Source of the DNA: Dillenia suffruticosa
Taxonomy: Eukaryota > Streptophyta > Magnoliopsida > Dilleniales > Dilleniaceae
Length of the DNA: 64,000 bases
Assembly (NCBI GenBank): GCA_033439265.1
Contig: JAVTVX010000002.1
Location: forward strand, 15,465,674 to 15,529,673
Reading direction: 5' to 3'
The notes beneath the pieces are model-generated. The model saw only the letters and a list, made by a program, of their open reading frames with translations, had not been told where the DNA came from and did not search any database. Shown piece by piece: positions 27,490 to 44,200 of this stretch; position 1 is the stretch's first letter, and each line of letters begins with the position of its first letter. Made by a program: the position numbers and the translations under genes.

Positions 27490-30400
27490 ATGAAGTGTTT
27501 TGGGTTTTTCAAGGATAATTCACAGAGCAACAAGGAAAAAGCTGCTTCATCAGCACCTAAAAGCCCACTAAGATCAACAACTTTATCATCAAACCAGGTA
27601 TCAAAATCATGTAGTTCATTAGCATCACCAAGGGGTATAAGTGATTTGTACAAGGAAAAAGAGAACAGTTTAAGAGTATTTTCATTGTCGGAGCTTCGGA
27701 CAGCGACAAACAATTTCCATAGGTTGTTGAAGATTGGAGAAGGTGGTTTTGGGAGTGTATATAAAGGCTCAATACAGCCTGCAAATGGGCAAGGAGATCC
27801 TATTGTGGTTGCCATTAAAAAGCTTAACAGGAATGGTTACCAGGTAGTATATTCTTGTTTTATTCTTTGTTTGATAATCCTTGTTTATAGCTTTGGTTGA
27901 CCGTGTTTTTAAGTAGTTAAATATAGTTGAGGATAAACTAGACTGACAAGAATGTTTCTTCGTTTCTAAAGAGGAATCAAAGAGAAGCCATAATCTGAAT
28001 TATGTCTTTTTACTGTAAAGAATGCACAATTAATGATCTTTCAATCAATTAAATGCCCTATATGATTGAAATTTGGTAGTCGCACATTTTAGAGGATAAC
28101 TTAGGGAAGGAATGTGCAAAAATAATTTGTGCAAGTGGAAAGCGTTGCATTAAATGGAAGAATAGGACCAGCATTGCTTAATACAATGTAAAGAAACAAC
28201 CTTAGGAGAATTCACAAACATGGTCATTTTCAGCACAGTGTGAAATGGCGGTAGTTTTTTTGCTGATTATATTCTATAAGCTATCCATGTCCCATTGGTG
28301 AACTTTGAGTAAGACAGTAGAAAGTCCATTGTTGTCATTATTATGCTGTTAATTGCTTCTGCTGCTGGTTTCTAATTAAGGCCTTTAAAATTGATATTCT
28401 GAATATAACACATGCATTTCTATTTGTAGTCAAGTTGAGCGTGTGATCACCATTACCATTTTTTTTCCTCTCCCAAGCATCTTGGAATTTTCCTAGGACT
28501 TGCATGCTATGGGCTGAAAGATCGCAGTTTGAGCATGAGGAATTGGCATATGAGAAGTCAATCCATGCTCCTCCTTAAGGAAATCCCGGGTCAGGATATA
28601 TAGTGATAGTTATTATCATGAGTTAGAGACTCTTTATTCTATTCCTTGCCAAACAAAATTTGACTTTTAATCCAAAGACCATGTCTTATGTCATGAGTGT
28701 GACTTTCTGATTTACCTGCATTCAGCATAGTCTTGGTATATACTTTCTGATTAGATCCCCTGCTTAACATATATCATTATTGGAGTTAGAGCACGAGTTT
28801 TGTAGTGTATTTTGTCACTGATGCTCTTTCTTGTGTATTTGCGGTCATGAACTTGACTAGGGGTGATTTGCCTTCTTTTACAAAATCAAGTTGCTCCCTG
28901 TTGTTATTTGTAGATTTTTTAATTTCTATATTTCTTGCTGTTTTCTCTGTTTTGTCCATCATATTTAGCGTATTTGAATGATGTATTGACTTCAATTTTT
29001 CAATCCATTTAAGAATTAATTTATGTTAACATCAGCATTTTTTTCCTCATCACAAATTGTTAAACATCTCAGAGTTATTCGAATGAAAAGCTATATTTGT
29101 TCCAAGAATCTTTCAATACAAGTACAAATCATTAGCTCTTGATGTCAAGTATTAAGGCTGTGCTACATAACTCCTTTTCAACATGTGACAAATAAGATGT
29201 ATCCTTCTACCCAAATTTATGCAGTGAGGCTGTCCCACCACCTTAAGGAAAGTTTAGTTTGTTCTCCTAATTCTGTAAACTTCACTTTGGGCCCTAGATG
29301 GATCCTTCACATTTTGGTGCCATGAAATGCTTATAAAAAATGGCCATATCATGTTGCATTTTTTGTTGGTTTGGCCCATCAATGTCTGCATCTTCATTTC
29401 ATGCTGTTTATAGAACGAAATCATTGCCAAAATAATATGTTTATTATTTATATTACAAATCTCTGCAAATGGCTGCATCGTGATTTTCTGATCTTGTTAT
29501 GATTGAAATGTGGTTCGCTGCATGCCCAAAAAAAAAAAAGGATAATGAGTGCAGAAACTATCTTTTTTTCAATAATATACATGTTCTAGTATGCTTAACA
29601 ATAACAAAGGTTCCAGTGCATTGAGTTCATATGATTGATTCAAAATCATTAGAAGTCGATCAGTTGAGGCACTTATTTCTGCTTATGAAATCTTTCTTCT
29701 CTTTTTTACCACTACTGTTTCGATGCATGTTTCCCAATTTAAAATTACATAAAGATTATTGTCTGCAAAATTGTCTTGGTGTTGTCTGTATTTTGCTTTA
29801 AAGTCATATTGTTCTTCTTCTCTTTTATTTTCCAAGTTGCGATGTATGATGTTCACTGATTTTGATCATCGCCCTCCAGATAATGTTTGTCTGAGATTAT
29901 TACTCTTTTTTTTCTCATATAGGGTCATAAACAATGGCTTGCAGAAGTCCAATTCCTTGGTGTTGTTAATCACCCCAACCTCGTAAAACTTTTGGGTTAC
30001 TGTTCTGTCGATGGAGAAAGAGGGATCCAACGACTTTTGGTCTATGAGTTTTTGCCGAATAAGAGCTTGGAGGATCATTTATTCAGCAAGGCCCTGCCTT
30101 CACTACCTTGGAAAACAAGATTGCAGATCATGCTTGGTGCAGCTCAAGGGTTGGCTTATCTGCATGACGGATTGGAAGTGCAGGTTGAAGTTACTTTCTT
30201 TAGTATATATTGGGTATTGTCAATCTGTTCCTGTGTGAGATAGACTCGTTAAATTTGGGACATCCGTCTCATTTAAGTGGCACCATGCATGCATCTTCCT
30301 GCAAGTATATAGGTTGTAGCACTTGATATAGCCCATATATCTCTACCATCTCAATGTTTACGTTTAAAATTGTTGGCGAAATTGCATCTGACAGAGAGGT

Positions 30401-31749
30401 TTTGAATTACCTTCTCATGTTTTGCAAACAGGAAAAGATAGTTGTAATCTCCATAGCATCATTATTACATCGAAAGGCCTAACATTGTCACTCAATGTTA
30501 GTAATTATGCTTTTGCTATTAAAATCTGTCTGCACAAGTGTAATTATGCTTTTATATTAATCTAATTATGTTGATGTTAGGCCATCCTAACTGAGCTAAT
30601 TGTATAGGTGATATATCGTGATTTCAAAGCTTCCAATGTGCTTTTGGATGAGGATTTTAAGCCAAAGCTCTCTGACTTTGGTCTTGCAAGGGAAGGGCCC
30701 ACTGGAGATCGCACACATGTCTCTACTGCGGTAAGTGGAAAACAGATATTAGATAATACCATTGGGTGGCTTTTGTTGTTGTTGCGACCCTAGTGATCTA
30801 TCCAAATTTGGAAAACATAAAAGCTAAAGCTTCCATAACTGTCTTCCAAAGATGTCTTCCTCTAATCCATTTACCCATATAACAAGTGGCTGAGTGTATA
30901 TGCTTCAATGGTCTCCCTTGAAACTGCACAGCGTGGCTTCAGTAATTATAATCTGCGTAAATCCCTTCAGTTTTTGTATCTCTCTCTCTCTCTCTTCCTT
31001 TTTTTTTTTTTGGCTCCACATGGTACCACTCTGAACTTTGAGTAATTATTTCTCACTCGGAATAATGTGAACACTTCTCTCTCACCCGCTTTATATCTAA
31101 GGTCCTACTCTCTTGGGAACCAAGCTAGAAGTTCAACATGCTTCAGTCAGAGATTTGGTCGTGATTGGTTTTAATTCCTATGCCTGTTGGAACTTAATCT
31201 AATATATGTCTTTTTTTTTTTATTATTTTTGTTAATTGTGTTGGTTGTCAGGTGGTTGGCACATATGGTTATGCTGCCCCAGAATATGTAGAATCCGGTC
31301 ATCTTAATGTCAAAAGTGATATATGGAGTTTTGGTGTGGTCCTCTATGAGATATTGACCGGCAAGCGATCATTGGATAGAAATCGACCAACTGAAGAACA
31401 GAAGCTTCTAGATTGGGTGAAACAATATCCGGCAGACAGTAAAAGATTTGGAATGATAATTGATCCACAACTTAGAAACCAGTGTCCACTCGATGCAGCT
31501 CGAAAAATTGCCAAGTTGGCAGATAGCTGCCTAAACAAAAATGCGAAAGATAGGCCTACAATGAGTCAGATCATAGAGGGCATAAACGAAGCAATTGAAG
31601 ATTCAGAAGGCCGAAATCCTGAGGCATCTGGAATTAACTTGGTAGAGTCAAATCGGCCTTTCAATCAAACTGGAGTCACCCGTTCGCCCAGACGAGCCAT
31701 AGCACACCAGTTACCTCGGCCGACAGCCAATGTAAATGGGGTTAGTTAA
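27490..31749 (+). CDS. Receptor-like cytoplasmic kinase, subfamily VII (PBL19/20/PCRK-like)
   Basis: Four coding exons: 27490-27843, 29923-30183, 30608-30730 and 31252-31749, all with phase-0 introns, giving 411 residues. A Ser-rich N-terminus (~1-65) precedes the kinase domain. The Gly loop GEGGFGSV is at 83-90, the ATP-binding Lys at ~110 (VAIKK), the catalytic loop [12 protein letters not shown] with Asp 210, DFG at 228-230, and the activation segment continues into [11 protein letters not shown]. The YRD form of the HRD motif is typical of RLCK-VII. There is no receptor ectodomain or membrane span. The N-terminus starts MKCF with no Gly2, so Cys3 acylation rather than myristoylation may anchor it. 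Family members relay pattern-receptor signals in immunity. The subgroup call is from memory of the MKCF-type N-terminus and domain layout, and is moderately sure. Confidence 0.93.
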
Positions 31750-31759
31750 AGAAAAAATA

Positions 31760-32840
31760 CAGTAAAAAAATTGCAAAATCTACCTTCGCATCTATTGTCC
31801 GTAAAAAAGCTGGTGTTTTGGCAGGTATGAATTTTCAAGGGTAGAGGTTAAAACATGTTACATACGAAGCTGGAATTCTTGCCACAACGGCTGCAGATTA
31901 CTTTTTGGATCGAATTGTTGGGTTGGATGTATGGAAAAGGATGGATGTGAATGTGATTAAATGTTATTAATAATAATCATTTTGCCCAGAATAAAGTGAC
32001 CCATTGTAGAAGAAAGTGCGTTCAATTTCCGAAACATGTCCATGTATTCGACTTGAGATTAAAGTTCAATTCCAGGACAGGAGATTCCAAGCTCCCTTCA
32101 CAGTTCATGAACCTACAAATGTGATGGCACATTACATTAGTGTATCACTTTGTCCAAATTAAATCCCCTTGTATGACAGACATGGGCAAGCGAGGCTTCG
32201 GACCTTGTCCTTGTATCTGGACAAATGATTTATTTTATAATTGTTCGTTAGAATTATCATTCAACAGGTATCAATCATTTTAACTTCTCATCTTACAAAA
32301 TATGGTAACCATTTGATTTCTATTTAATAAATAGTTATAAATCCTGCGAGTATCAATCTTTACAGGGATTATGAATTGTGAAAACTTATGCATATGGCAA
32401 AAAATAGTGATTATTTAGGTTTTTAATTCATAATTAGTAAGATGGTGCTGATCCTATTTGAAAAGATAGATGGGGCTGATTGAGCCAGATAATAAGGTTT
32501 GCTCGATGCTGAAATCATAAAAAGACACGTTCTCCGTCTCACAAGTAGAAATTGAAGTTGGGATGGACTGAGTCGGGTTTGTCTTCAAAATATGATTCAA
32601 GGAGTCCATCCAGGCATGCCCAAGTGACGGGCCAGCCCACCTGGCCCTTGCTCAAGACATGGAGGGAACCGGGTAAAATAAGAGAGAGAAATATTCGAAT
32701 GGATAGTTGGTTTAGAAAGCCTCGAGTGTAAAAAAAAAAATAATAATAATAATAAAATAAATAAATAAATAAAAGAAAGCCTCTGAGTGTTGTTGGCCTA
32801 ATTTAAAAGCCTCGGGTCCTGATAGTGGTTTAGTCTTTCA
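31760..32840. other. 3' flank of the kinase and spacer
   Basis: The first ~250 bases are probably 3' UTR. Beyond that, an A-rich run with 'aataataataat' and 'aaataaataaat' lies at ~32728-32775. No further gene is supported until the short ORFs at 32851. Confidence 0.5.
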
Positions 32841-32850
32841 GCTTCAAAAT

Positions 32851-32976
32851 ATGGCGAAAACCTTCACTCTCTTTGAAACACTCACCGTCTCAGCCGTCTT
32901 CTCTGCCGTCTCTTCCTGGTTCTCTCTCTCTCTCTCTCTCTCTCTCCACGCACAACTAGGGTTAGGGTTCGGTTGA
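32851..32976 (+). other. Short hydrophobic ORF (41 codons), uncertain gene
   Basis: Reads MAKTFTLFETLTVSAVFSAV then SSW and a Ser/Leu run made by a CT microsatellite (~32921-32946), ending at a TGA. The first ~24 residues look like a hydrophobic N-terminal segment with balanced codon use, better than chance for this spacer. I cannot splice it in frame to the next ORF. It could be a small membrane protein, a first exon of an unrecognised gene, or chance. Confidence 0.25.
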
Positions 32977-33006
32977 GACACTCTCATTTGACTGCGTTAA
33001 TTATTT

Positions 33007-33141
33007 ATGCGGGTACGGTTTCATGATAGGAAGAGAAAACACGCAGAGAGCTTGGCGCGATCATTGATGAGCTCCGAAACAGCTCGTCCCCTGCCAATCA
33101 ATCTCCTTCAGAACAACAATAACCAAAAGGAAGTAACCTAA
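33007..33141 (+). other. Short basic ORF (44 codons), uncertain gene
   Basis: Starts MRVRFHDRKRKHAESLARSL and continues MSSETARPLPINLLQ to a stop. It is highly basic at the N-terminus and lies 30 bases after the previous short ORF, in another frame, with a stop between them. The downstream DNA (to ~33300) is convergent with the 3' end of BAM3. A small unrecognised gene or a transcribed leader are both possible. Confidence 0.22.
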
Positions 33142-33372
33142 TCTTTAAAAAGGCCAGAGGAAGTACAAGGAACCAAATAATTTCCTTGGATCAACTAATT
33201 TTTTTCCACTTGTTCACAGACAGGATGAAAACATATCAGAATGTAAGATTTTCTCCCTTCATTAAAAGAGGAGAGGTCTAATTTGAACTACAGTATACAT
33301 GCATGTTCTGGTTTCTCTCTCTTATTATACATTTTACCTGGTAACATTTTGCAAGAACATGTACATGCTTCT

Positions 33373-36689
<3,317 letters not shown>

Positions 36690-36758
36690 CTTTCAGGTTT
36701 TTGAGAAGGAGTCGGAGATTGGAAAGAAATGTGGGAATTGCTGAAGATTGTGGAGAAA

Positions 36759-36766
36759 TATTTATA
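36759..36766 (-). promoter_or_regulatory. TATA box of BAM3
   Basis: TATAAATA on the minus strand, about 70 bases before the ATG. This predicts a short 5' leader of ~40 nucleotides if transcription starts ~30 bases downstream. Confidence 0.6.
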
Positions 36767-36799
36767 AAGAAGAATATAAGGAAAAAAATAAACAGGTCG

Positions 36800-39700
36800 G
36801 TTTTTGAAGGTGACAACATAGGTGGGCTCTAGTTTAAAAGTGAAAAAGTGGAAAAAAATCAAAACTAATCAGCTTACCTTTTCAAAGTCGTTCTCTATAC
36901 ACGTTTACACGTTTTGGCCTTATCAAATTGTGAAAGAGAGGCTAGAAAAACTCAATTTAAGTTTCAAGATTTTGAATTCTTACCTCTTGTTGATGATGAA
37001 TTTGCTATATTATAGGAAATATCCTTGACGTTGACTCTTTTTTTTTTAATAGGGACGCTTAAAATTGCACTTGCATCTCACGATGGTTTTTTTTTCCCCT
37101 TCAAAAAAATGATGGTGGGTGTCTTTAAAATGGCTTCAGTATTTACCCTCCATGGTTAAAGCAGCAGAAGAATCAATAGTCTCCTTTTTTGGTAAACATT
37201 TTGAAGCTCAATTCTAAATTTATATCGTTTGATCCAGATTATATGTTTAAATTTGACATGAATTATGCTAATTGGCAAGTTATTTGTTGTAACATAATTC
37301 TTCTTCGTGCCCAATAAAGATTTCTATGCCATGATTGTATAATGAAGACTTGAAGAGTGATGGCATTGTTGTTTGTCTCAATACTTTAGCCATCAGATGA
37401 TTGTGGCACTCTGTTCTGTTGATCATTTTGTTTCTGAAGTTGCGGCAAGTTTAAATTTACTTTTATAAAAATAAATTGTAGTTACAAATGCAAGGATGCA
37501 TGTCAAGAACAAGTCCACTGGCCTTTGTTCCAATAGTCCTAAGGTGGGAAATTTTATCCGTAACTGGTGGCTGGTTAGCGTTTCAAATCTCCCCTCCTTC
37601 CCCTTTCCAAAAAGAAAATTACTGGCAAAAAAGTAGCTTGTAGACAATGGTTCCCTGCCTGAAGGTGATAAGTTTTTATCCTTATCTGTCTCTCATTTTT
37701 GCATGATAGTTAATGGGTGGTTTCTTTTCGATTTCATGTTGCACATCTCAGAAATAATATTGAGTTCTCTTTGGACTGTTGTTTGCTCCCACATTATGTT
37801 CATGTGGATGGAAAAAATCCTCAAATATAAGATTTTTCTTTTTCTCTGGTTTTGGATAAGAAGACAAGGATGCTTTTTCCAATAGGGAAGCATGTGGTTG
37901 TGACTAAGTCTGCCATGATTTGTTCTAGGAGTTTTCTATCCGTTTGATCTTGATGTATACCAAAGTTGTTTGCTTCACTAGTCTGCCGTGCAGTATGTGC
38001 TAACCTGCATTTTGATTGGCTCCTTCAGCATTGTAAACTTGACCAATGGATGTAATCTCCGCTTTTATTGTCAATGATAGAGCTATCCTTGTTTCCCTAT
38101 TCATACTGATACTGTGAAATGTATTTTAAGATATCTTATACAAAGGCTGGTCGATATTGTCTAATATGCGCTTGACCACAAAGTCTTTATCTTTGGAAAG
38201 ATGTGCAAAATAAATGCATTTTCCTGGATTATCAATTGATGCTTAAGCAGCACGTCCCTCATAACTGAAGTTCTGCACCCAAAACATATTTTGACATAAT
38301 GGCCCTCTGGTTGAGTTCTGCTTGTGCATCATCTGTGGTCTTAACCACATGAATTACTGTAGTGATTTTGGGGATCTGTGTGTAGAAAATCCTAGTCCAT
38401 GATTTATGTCGACACTTTTTGTCAAATCTCTAGGACATTATGCAATTTGGAAGGTTGTGTTAGGCTAGCATATCAACTGTATTCAAGAATGTAGGATGAT
38501 AGGCTTAGTACTTTGAGTTTTATGGTTGAGCATTTCCTCTCCTTTCCAATCCCCCCTTCTTGTGTATCCAGATTTCATCAAGCTTTCCTAAATATGCTAA
38601 GGATTTTTTTTTTTTTTTTTTTTTGGTGATACAATGGAGATGAGCTAAGGATTTTGTGCATTAAGAGGCTGAAGATGATTTCTGAAGTTGGCGAAATGAA
38701 GGAAACGGGTACATGTATTTCACTAGGACATGAAAGGCATTTTTCTAAATTTTATTTCATGATTTTCGTAATTAACATAAATTGAATGAATAGTTTGAAT
38801 GCTCAAAAGTATATGGCAGGTGATGGGGCAGTGTCAAGTATTAAGTGGGTCAGTCCTCTTATTACAGGGTGACGTTTACAGAGAATCTTCCAATTGCCAA
38901 ACAATGATGGTTTGGTCGTTTATTGAACCAGTATTAGTTGGGCTTAGCTGTTGGTCTTGTGATTCTCATGTCTATCTGTGCATTATTTGTGTGGTACCAA
39001 TGAAAGCCTTATCCCTTAATTGTCATGCTCCTCTATCTCTGTTTGTGTATGTATGTCTAACTAGAATTTTGAAGGCCCTCGTGATTGTCAGTTATAGGTG
39101 TTGTCTTCTTACAATGTCGCATACCTAAGTTTTGGTCTGGGAGAATCATTGCCATGATTTATGTTAAATTTCCATGCTTTGCTGGCAAATGAAGCATCGA
39201 CTCTTGCAGGTCATTGAAGTTTGTTGTTAAAATTGGTTTTGCCTTCGCAGCTTCCCTTTAGGTCATCCTATCCTAAACCTAATTATGCGAATTCTGTGCA
39301 AGGTGTACATCTCTCTCTCTCTCTCTCTCTCTCTAATATTGATAGGGAACAAAAGGAAATAAAAGGCCCCATTCGATGTACTTTTCATTACTTGCGGTAG
39401 ACGCCGGGAGATGTTGCTAGCAACTTTGAGGCGAAGGGTCCCCACAAGGTATGCAAGAGACTTTTCCCTCGCTTTGGCTTGTGCTTCTCCTTTGCCCAAA
39501 TGTATACACTTTAAACCCAATATTACCTTTCCTTACTGTTTTAAGCATGAGCTTTTGGTAGCTTTGTTGTCGGCACTTTGGGTTTTTCTGTCCCTAAACT
39601 TTCCACTCTCCCGTGCACGGCCGAAATCAGATTTCAGTGACATCATGTGTTTACTTGTATTTCTTTTGAACAGGATGGGTTTAATATGGAGTATTAATTA

Positions 39701-40230
39701 GGACCTGTATGATTATTACTTATGTAAGAAATAATAAATAAAAATCGAATAATTATAAAAAATATATTTTCACAATTTTAACTTGAATTATTATGAGCAA
39801 TAGAAGTAGGGTAAAAACGATGAATATTATGGTTGTGAAGGGGGTGTGGGTGAACAGGAGGGGAAACCATGATAGTAAATCTTAAAATAAAGTTAAAAGA
39901 TAACAATTAATGTACATTATACAGTACAAATAACAGAAAGACGATAATGGTATATTTTAAATTTTTAAAATTTTAAAATTATAATTTTACCTTGAAAATT
40001 TATTTTTATTGCCATTTGGTTATGTTGTTGTTATGACCAGTTTGGTCTTCTTTGTAGATGAAGAGGCAGATCGTGGTTGGAATATTTAAAATAAAAAGGG
40101 AAAGAGAAGATGAAGAGATTAGAAAATAAAATGGAAAATAAAGAGATGGATAAATAAGAGTTAGCTGATTGAAAGAAACTGGAACCATGAATCATTGTTC
40201 ATTAATATATATTTTTTTAATCTTAAAAAT

Positions 40231-40275
<45 letters not shown>

Positions 40276-41280
40276 GGAATTTAAAATCTAAATTAAAGAG
40301 AAAAATAGTCAAATCTAATTTGATTTGATTTCTAATTTTTATCAACTTATATGATTTTTTTTATTTTTTTTATTAAATCTAATATTATATATATTACGTG
40401 AAGTTTTCGGATTCTCGATTTAATTGGTATAACCAAAGGATTTGTTTTTTTGGTTGAAAGTATAACCGAAGGATAAGTTCTCTTTATCCATTGTAATAGC
40501 AATAAAGACGGGAAATAAGTGCATATGCCATTATTTCTTATACGAGTACTTCCAATCAGGATAAAACCATCTTGATTTGAGTTGATGTTTATGATGTCAT
40601 CTCATCTTCTGATATGAATATGCATTCTCCTTTTTCCTAAAATGTCCAAAGTGGGAGATATTTTTCTGCTTGGACTAGATAAGTTCTCTGCTTGTGTCCA
40701 TGGGCGCTTCAAAAATTCTGATATTTTCAAGGATGCAGAAAACCCAAAAGAGGCTTATATATCCCACCACCGTCAGCTGTCCATTTCTTAGATTTTAAGC
40801 TTCCCCAATATATTTGACAAACTCAATTGATACCCACATGGATGCAGATAAGAGACAAAACTCTACATGAGCATGTAGATATGTATCTCGTATAAGCATC
40901 GAGATATTTGCAAATATGCAGGTGTCTGCATTCTTTGAAAGAATTCAAAATGCAAAGAGATCTTCATTCATATTTGCTAAAGACAATTGCCTTGAAACAA
41001 ACAAATTGTACATATATTATGTATAGATGACAAAAAAAAAGAGGTTCTAGGATTACATAAAGGCAAATAAAGCCATGCATGTTCATATAATGCGATTAAG
41101 AAGCAAGAAAAAAGCAAATCTGTGCAGTTATTGGGTGTTGTTTAAGTCAGAGATTAGGTCATACCTCATAGTTACACATCATAGTTACACATTGGCTACA
41201 TGTAAACACCCATACCGCAAAGCTTAGTCATAGCCGTTTCAAATTTTTTGAAATTTCTCCATCCACAAATAATTTTAGGT
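36800..41280. other. 4.5-kb spacer between BAM3 and EndoU
   Basis: No gene is supported. 37100-39700 has the T-rich, moderately GC composition seen in the introns of neighbouring genes, unlike the very AT-rich spacers. A short exon-like ORF lies at 39411-39449 (see findings). Repeats include a poly-T run (~38607-38624), a CT tract (~39310-39333) and a TA tract (~40234-40267). Confidence 0.5.
40234..40267. repeat. (TA)n microsatellite
   Basis: Uninterrupted TA dinucleotides in AT-rich DNA, followed by a short interrupted TA stretch. Confidence 0.95.
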
Positions 41281-41292
41281 TAAACTAGGGTT

Positions 41293-44200
41293 TTATGAAT
41301 CTGCTATGGGGAAAATGGACCCGATTCTGTCTCCAAAGCGGTAGCATTTGATATTTACCGGATATGGACCCAGTTGAAGGTAGTTGTCTTCCGCTCCCAA
41401 GTAGAAACATAACGTGTATAATGCAACTTCAAACTCAGGGCTAACTCCAACCAAAGTGCTTGACACAGATTTGAGAACACCATTCCACTCAAACTGGATT
41501 GTGAGCAACTGTGTTTCAGAATCAGGCTGCAAGCAGCATGGCAAACATATTAGATTACAATGGGAAATAAACAACAGATGCATGTTATGGGATCGGTAAC
41601 CATACAATCCCCTGTTTTGTAAATCATCTGAAGCCTTGGGGTCAGTATCAGAATCCATAATTAACATGTAAAAAGTATTACATAACCAAAACATTCCCTA
41701 GTTTGAAAATCAGTTACTGGATTCATGATAATTTCCATCTGACTTGATTTTTGTGTTGATTCAAAGCCATGATGCCCTACGATCATTATTCATTCTATTG
41801 GCGACTTTCAAGGTACTAACAATGAAATCAAACATGGTTGGCCACTCGGAGCTTTTTGCCATGGATTTTATGGGTCATCCACGACACAAATGCAAAAGGA
41901 ATTCTATTATTAGATGGGGTGTGAACATAATCATCATAATAAGAAACTATAGAATTAGTGATTACCAATTGAAAAAAAAAATGGCGACTAGGAATAATGT
42001 TCCCATTGTGCCAATGTGGAAGGAAAAAGCTGCAACTTCCTATGTTTGGAGAAATTAGATGAGCATATATCTTCCATTATGTTATCTTTTTGACTGCAAA
42101 TTTGTTCATGCATGTATCTATATTTTACTTGGGTGAAATCAATTTAGAAGTACAAAGAGTGAAAAGTGGTTTCCAACCCAACTCTAACCTAGCAAGATTG
42201 TTGAGCCGATCATCAACTTTTTTCCTAAATAAAACCATACAATCTTTCAAACAAAGGGGCAATGATAGATTTGAAAGGTATCCTGATATATATGTACAAC
42301 ATACAGCTCCACTGCTAGGGCAAGGTCAAAGGAAGTTAGTATGGCTTTCCTGCCTAGGTTCACGATAGCATTAAGCATTTCAATTTTACAGCCATTCCTC
42401 CTATTGATAAGCGAATACCATTAGTCAGTAAACTGTCCAAGAAAAACTAATTAAGAGTAAAAAAAGAAAAAGCAAATTATCTATTAAAACGTCTTTGTTT
42501 GCCTAGGGAAACTGATGAAAATATCCAGTACTCAATCACTTAAGAATCCAGAAGATAAGTTCACTTACAATTTCTCCTCGTCTTCGGGGAAAGATGTAAC
42601 CTTGATAGTCAACCCTTCCTTTTGCCTCTTCAAGGTAAAACTACAAAGGGTTTTAAAAAAAAAAAAGAATCTTTAATAAGTCTTCTAAATTCTGTGTGGT
42701 AAAGAAAGGAGGAAAATATGAATAAGAGAAAAAAATAAGCAAGAAAGTGAAAGTATACATTAGTAATACAGAAAGATATTGAGATGCAGTTCTCATAATA
42801 CCAACAGCCAATTCAGGAAAATTTATGAGGTGTTTCTGATGAAAGGACAGAAACCATGTTTGGTCCATTGGCAATAAATGAATTGGACTCGGCTGTTTTG
42901 GCATCAAAAGTTGCTGCAGAGTTTTGGTGCATCAGTAATTTTGTGTCAAGTCCAAATTGGAACTTGCTGATATTGCAGTCCTCAGATTTTAGGACCCTTG
43001 AATTGATAAAGCATTGATGGAGGATATGAGTCAGATACAACACAATAAGAACATAGCAATAGGATTATAGGACATGATCTTGCAAGCGGATCTAGACCGT
43101 TATACTATTCTCCACTAATTTGATAATTGTTTCCATCTGATGATCTTTAGAAGTATGAAAACAGCCTGGTTGAAAATGAAAACTTAAAAATATGACATGG
43201 ATGAGATATATGTCCAATATTTGTCTTCTAAGGGTTATATCCAAAAAAAGCATGAGAAGGCTCATTCTAGAAGTATCAGTGCTACATGGTTGAGCCATAA
43301 GAACAACTTATTTCACTTTTAGGAACCATGAGAAACTGAATTCAATCATAGAAGCAAAAAAGACAAACCTGAAGCCAGTTATGGAAGCCAGAAACTTCTT
43401 GTTCCCCTCTATGCTTGATTTCTCCAACGAAGACATGTTCAAAAGCAGAGGAGGAGCTTGATGTACCGCCTCGGCCATAAAGATCAAACCAGAGACTTGT
43501 CAAAATTCTTTTGAAGTCTTGATAACTCTCGGATACAACGCCTTTAGCCGAGAGATACTTGTGAAGGTATTTAATTGGTGCAGTCCTACTTATCTCTTCT
43601 ATGAAGGCGGCTTGTTCTTGTTTCTCTTCATGTGTGAGTTCTTCTTTGTACCCTTGATGAGGGTTGAAGTTATCCAGAAGAGCACAGAAACGAGAGAATG
43701 TTGGCTTCTTGAAAATATCATCACTCAGCCAGGAAAACAAGCTCCCTTGCGCCATATCTTCCTTTTGGTAAACTTTCTTTCCTTCACCACAGTCAATCTG
43801 GTAGTCTTTGCCAGGTACCAAGCGGTTTAAATCAAGCTCCCAGAGTTTGTTACAAGCCTGGGACAAATCGGATAGCTCCTCTTCTGAGGGTTCCATGGTA
43901 ATGCCTGGTACAACATCTTCCATATACTCTTGTTCACTAGGAGGCTGCTTGAATCCTTGCCAGTGATCCATCTGGTCAGTCAAATAAGTTATTGACAGCT
44001 AAAATAGATCCAGATCATAGAACTGTCATAAACAATGTTTTCCTTTTTGCTCACTAAACAATTTCTTGAAGCTAAAAATATTATATACACCAAGCACAAG
44101 TACTGGAACACGGTTCGTTACTATGAACATTGCATCATATCTATTGCAAAACTCTTTTAGTTATTTGAAGCAAGGATAACTGAATTATATGGCTACTTGA

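Noticed and set aside
27441-27815. 124-codon minus-strand ORF
   Set aside because: Antisense shadow of kinase exon 1.
38799-39128. 109-codon plus-strand ORF
   Set aside because: No recognisable domain, Cys-rich from chance T-rich DNA, no defensible splice partners.
43519-43830. 103-codon plus-strand ORF
   Set aside because: Antisense to the main EndoU exon, which has the conserved domain on the minus strand.
43972-43983. Extension of the main EndoU exon to a start at 43983
   Set aside because: There is no ATG at that position (TTG). A splice acceptor directly precedes 43971 and upstream exons continue the frame.
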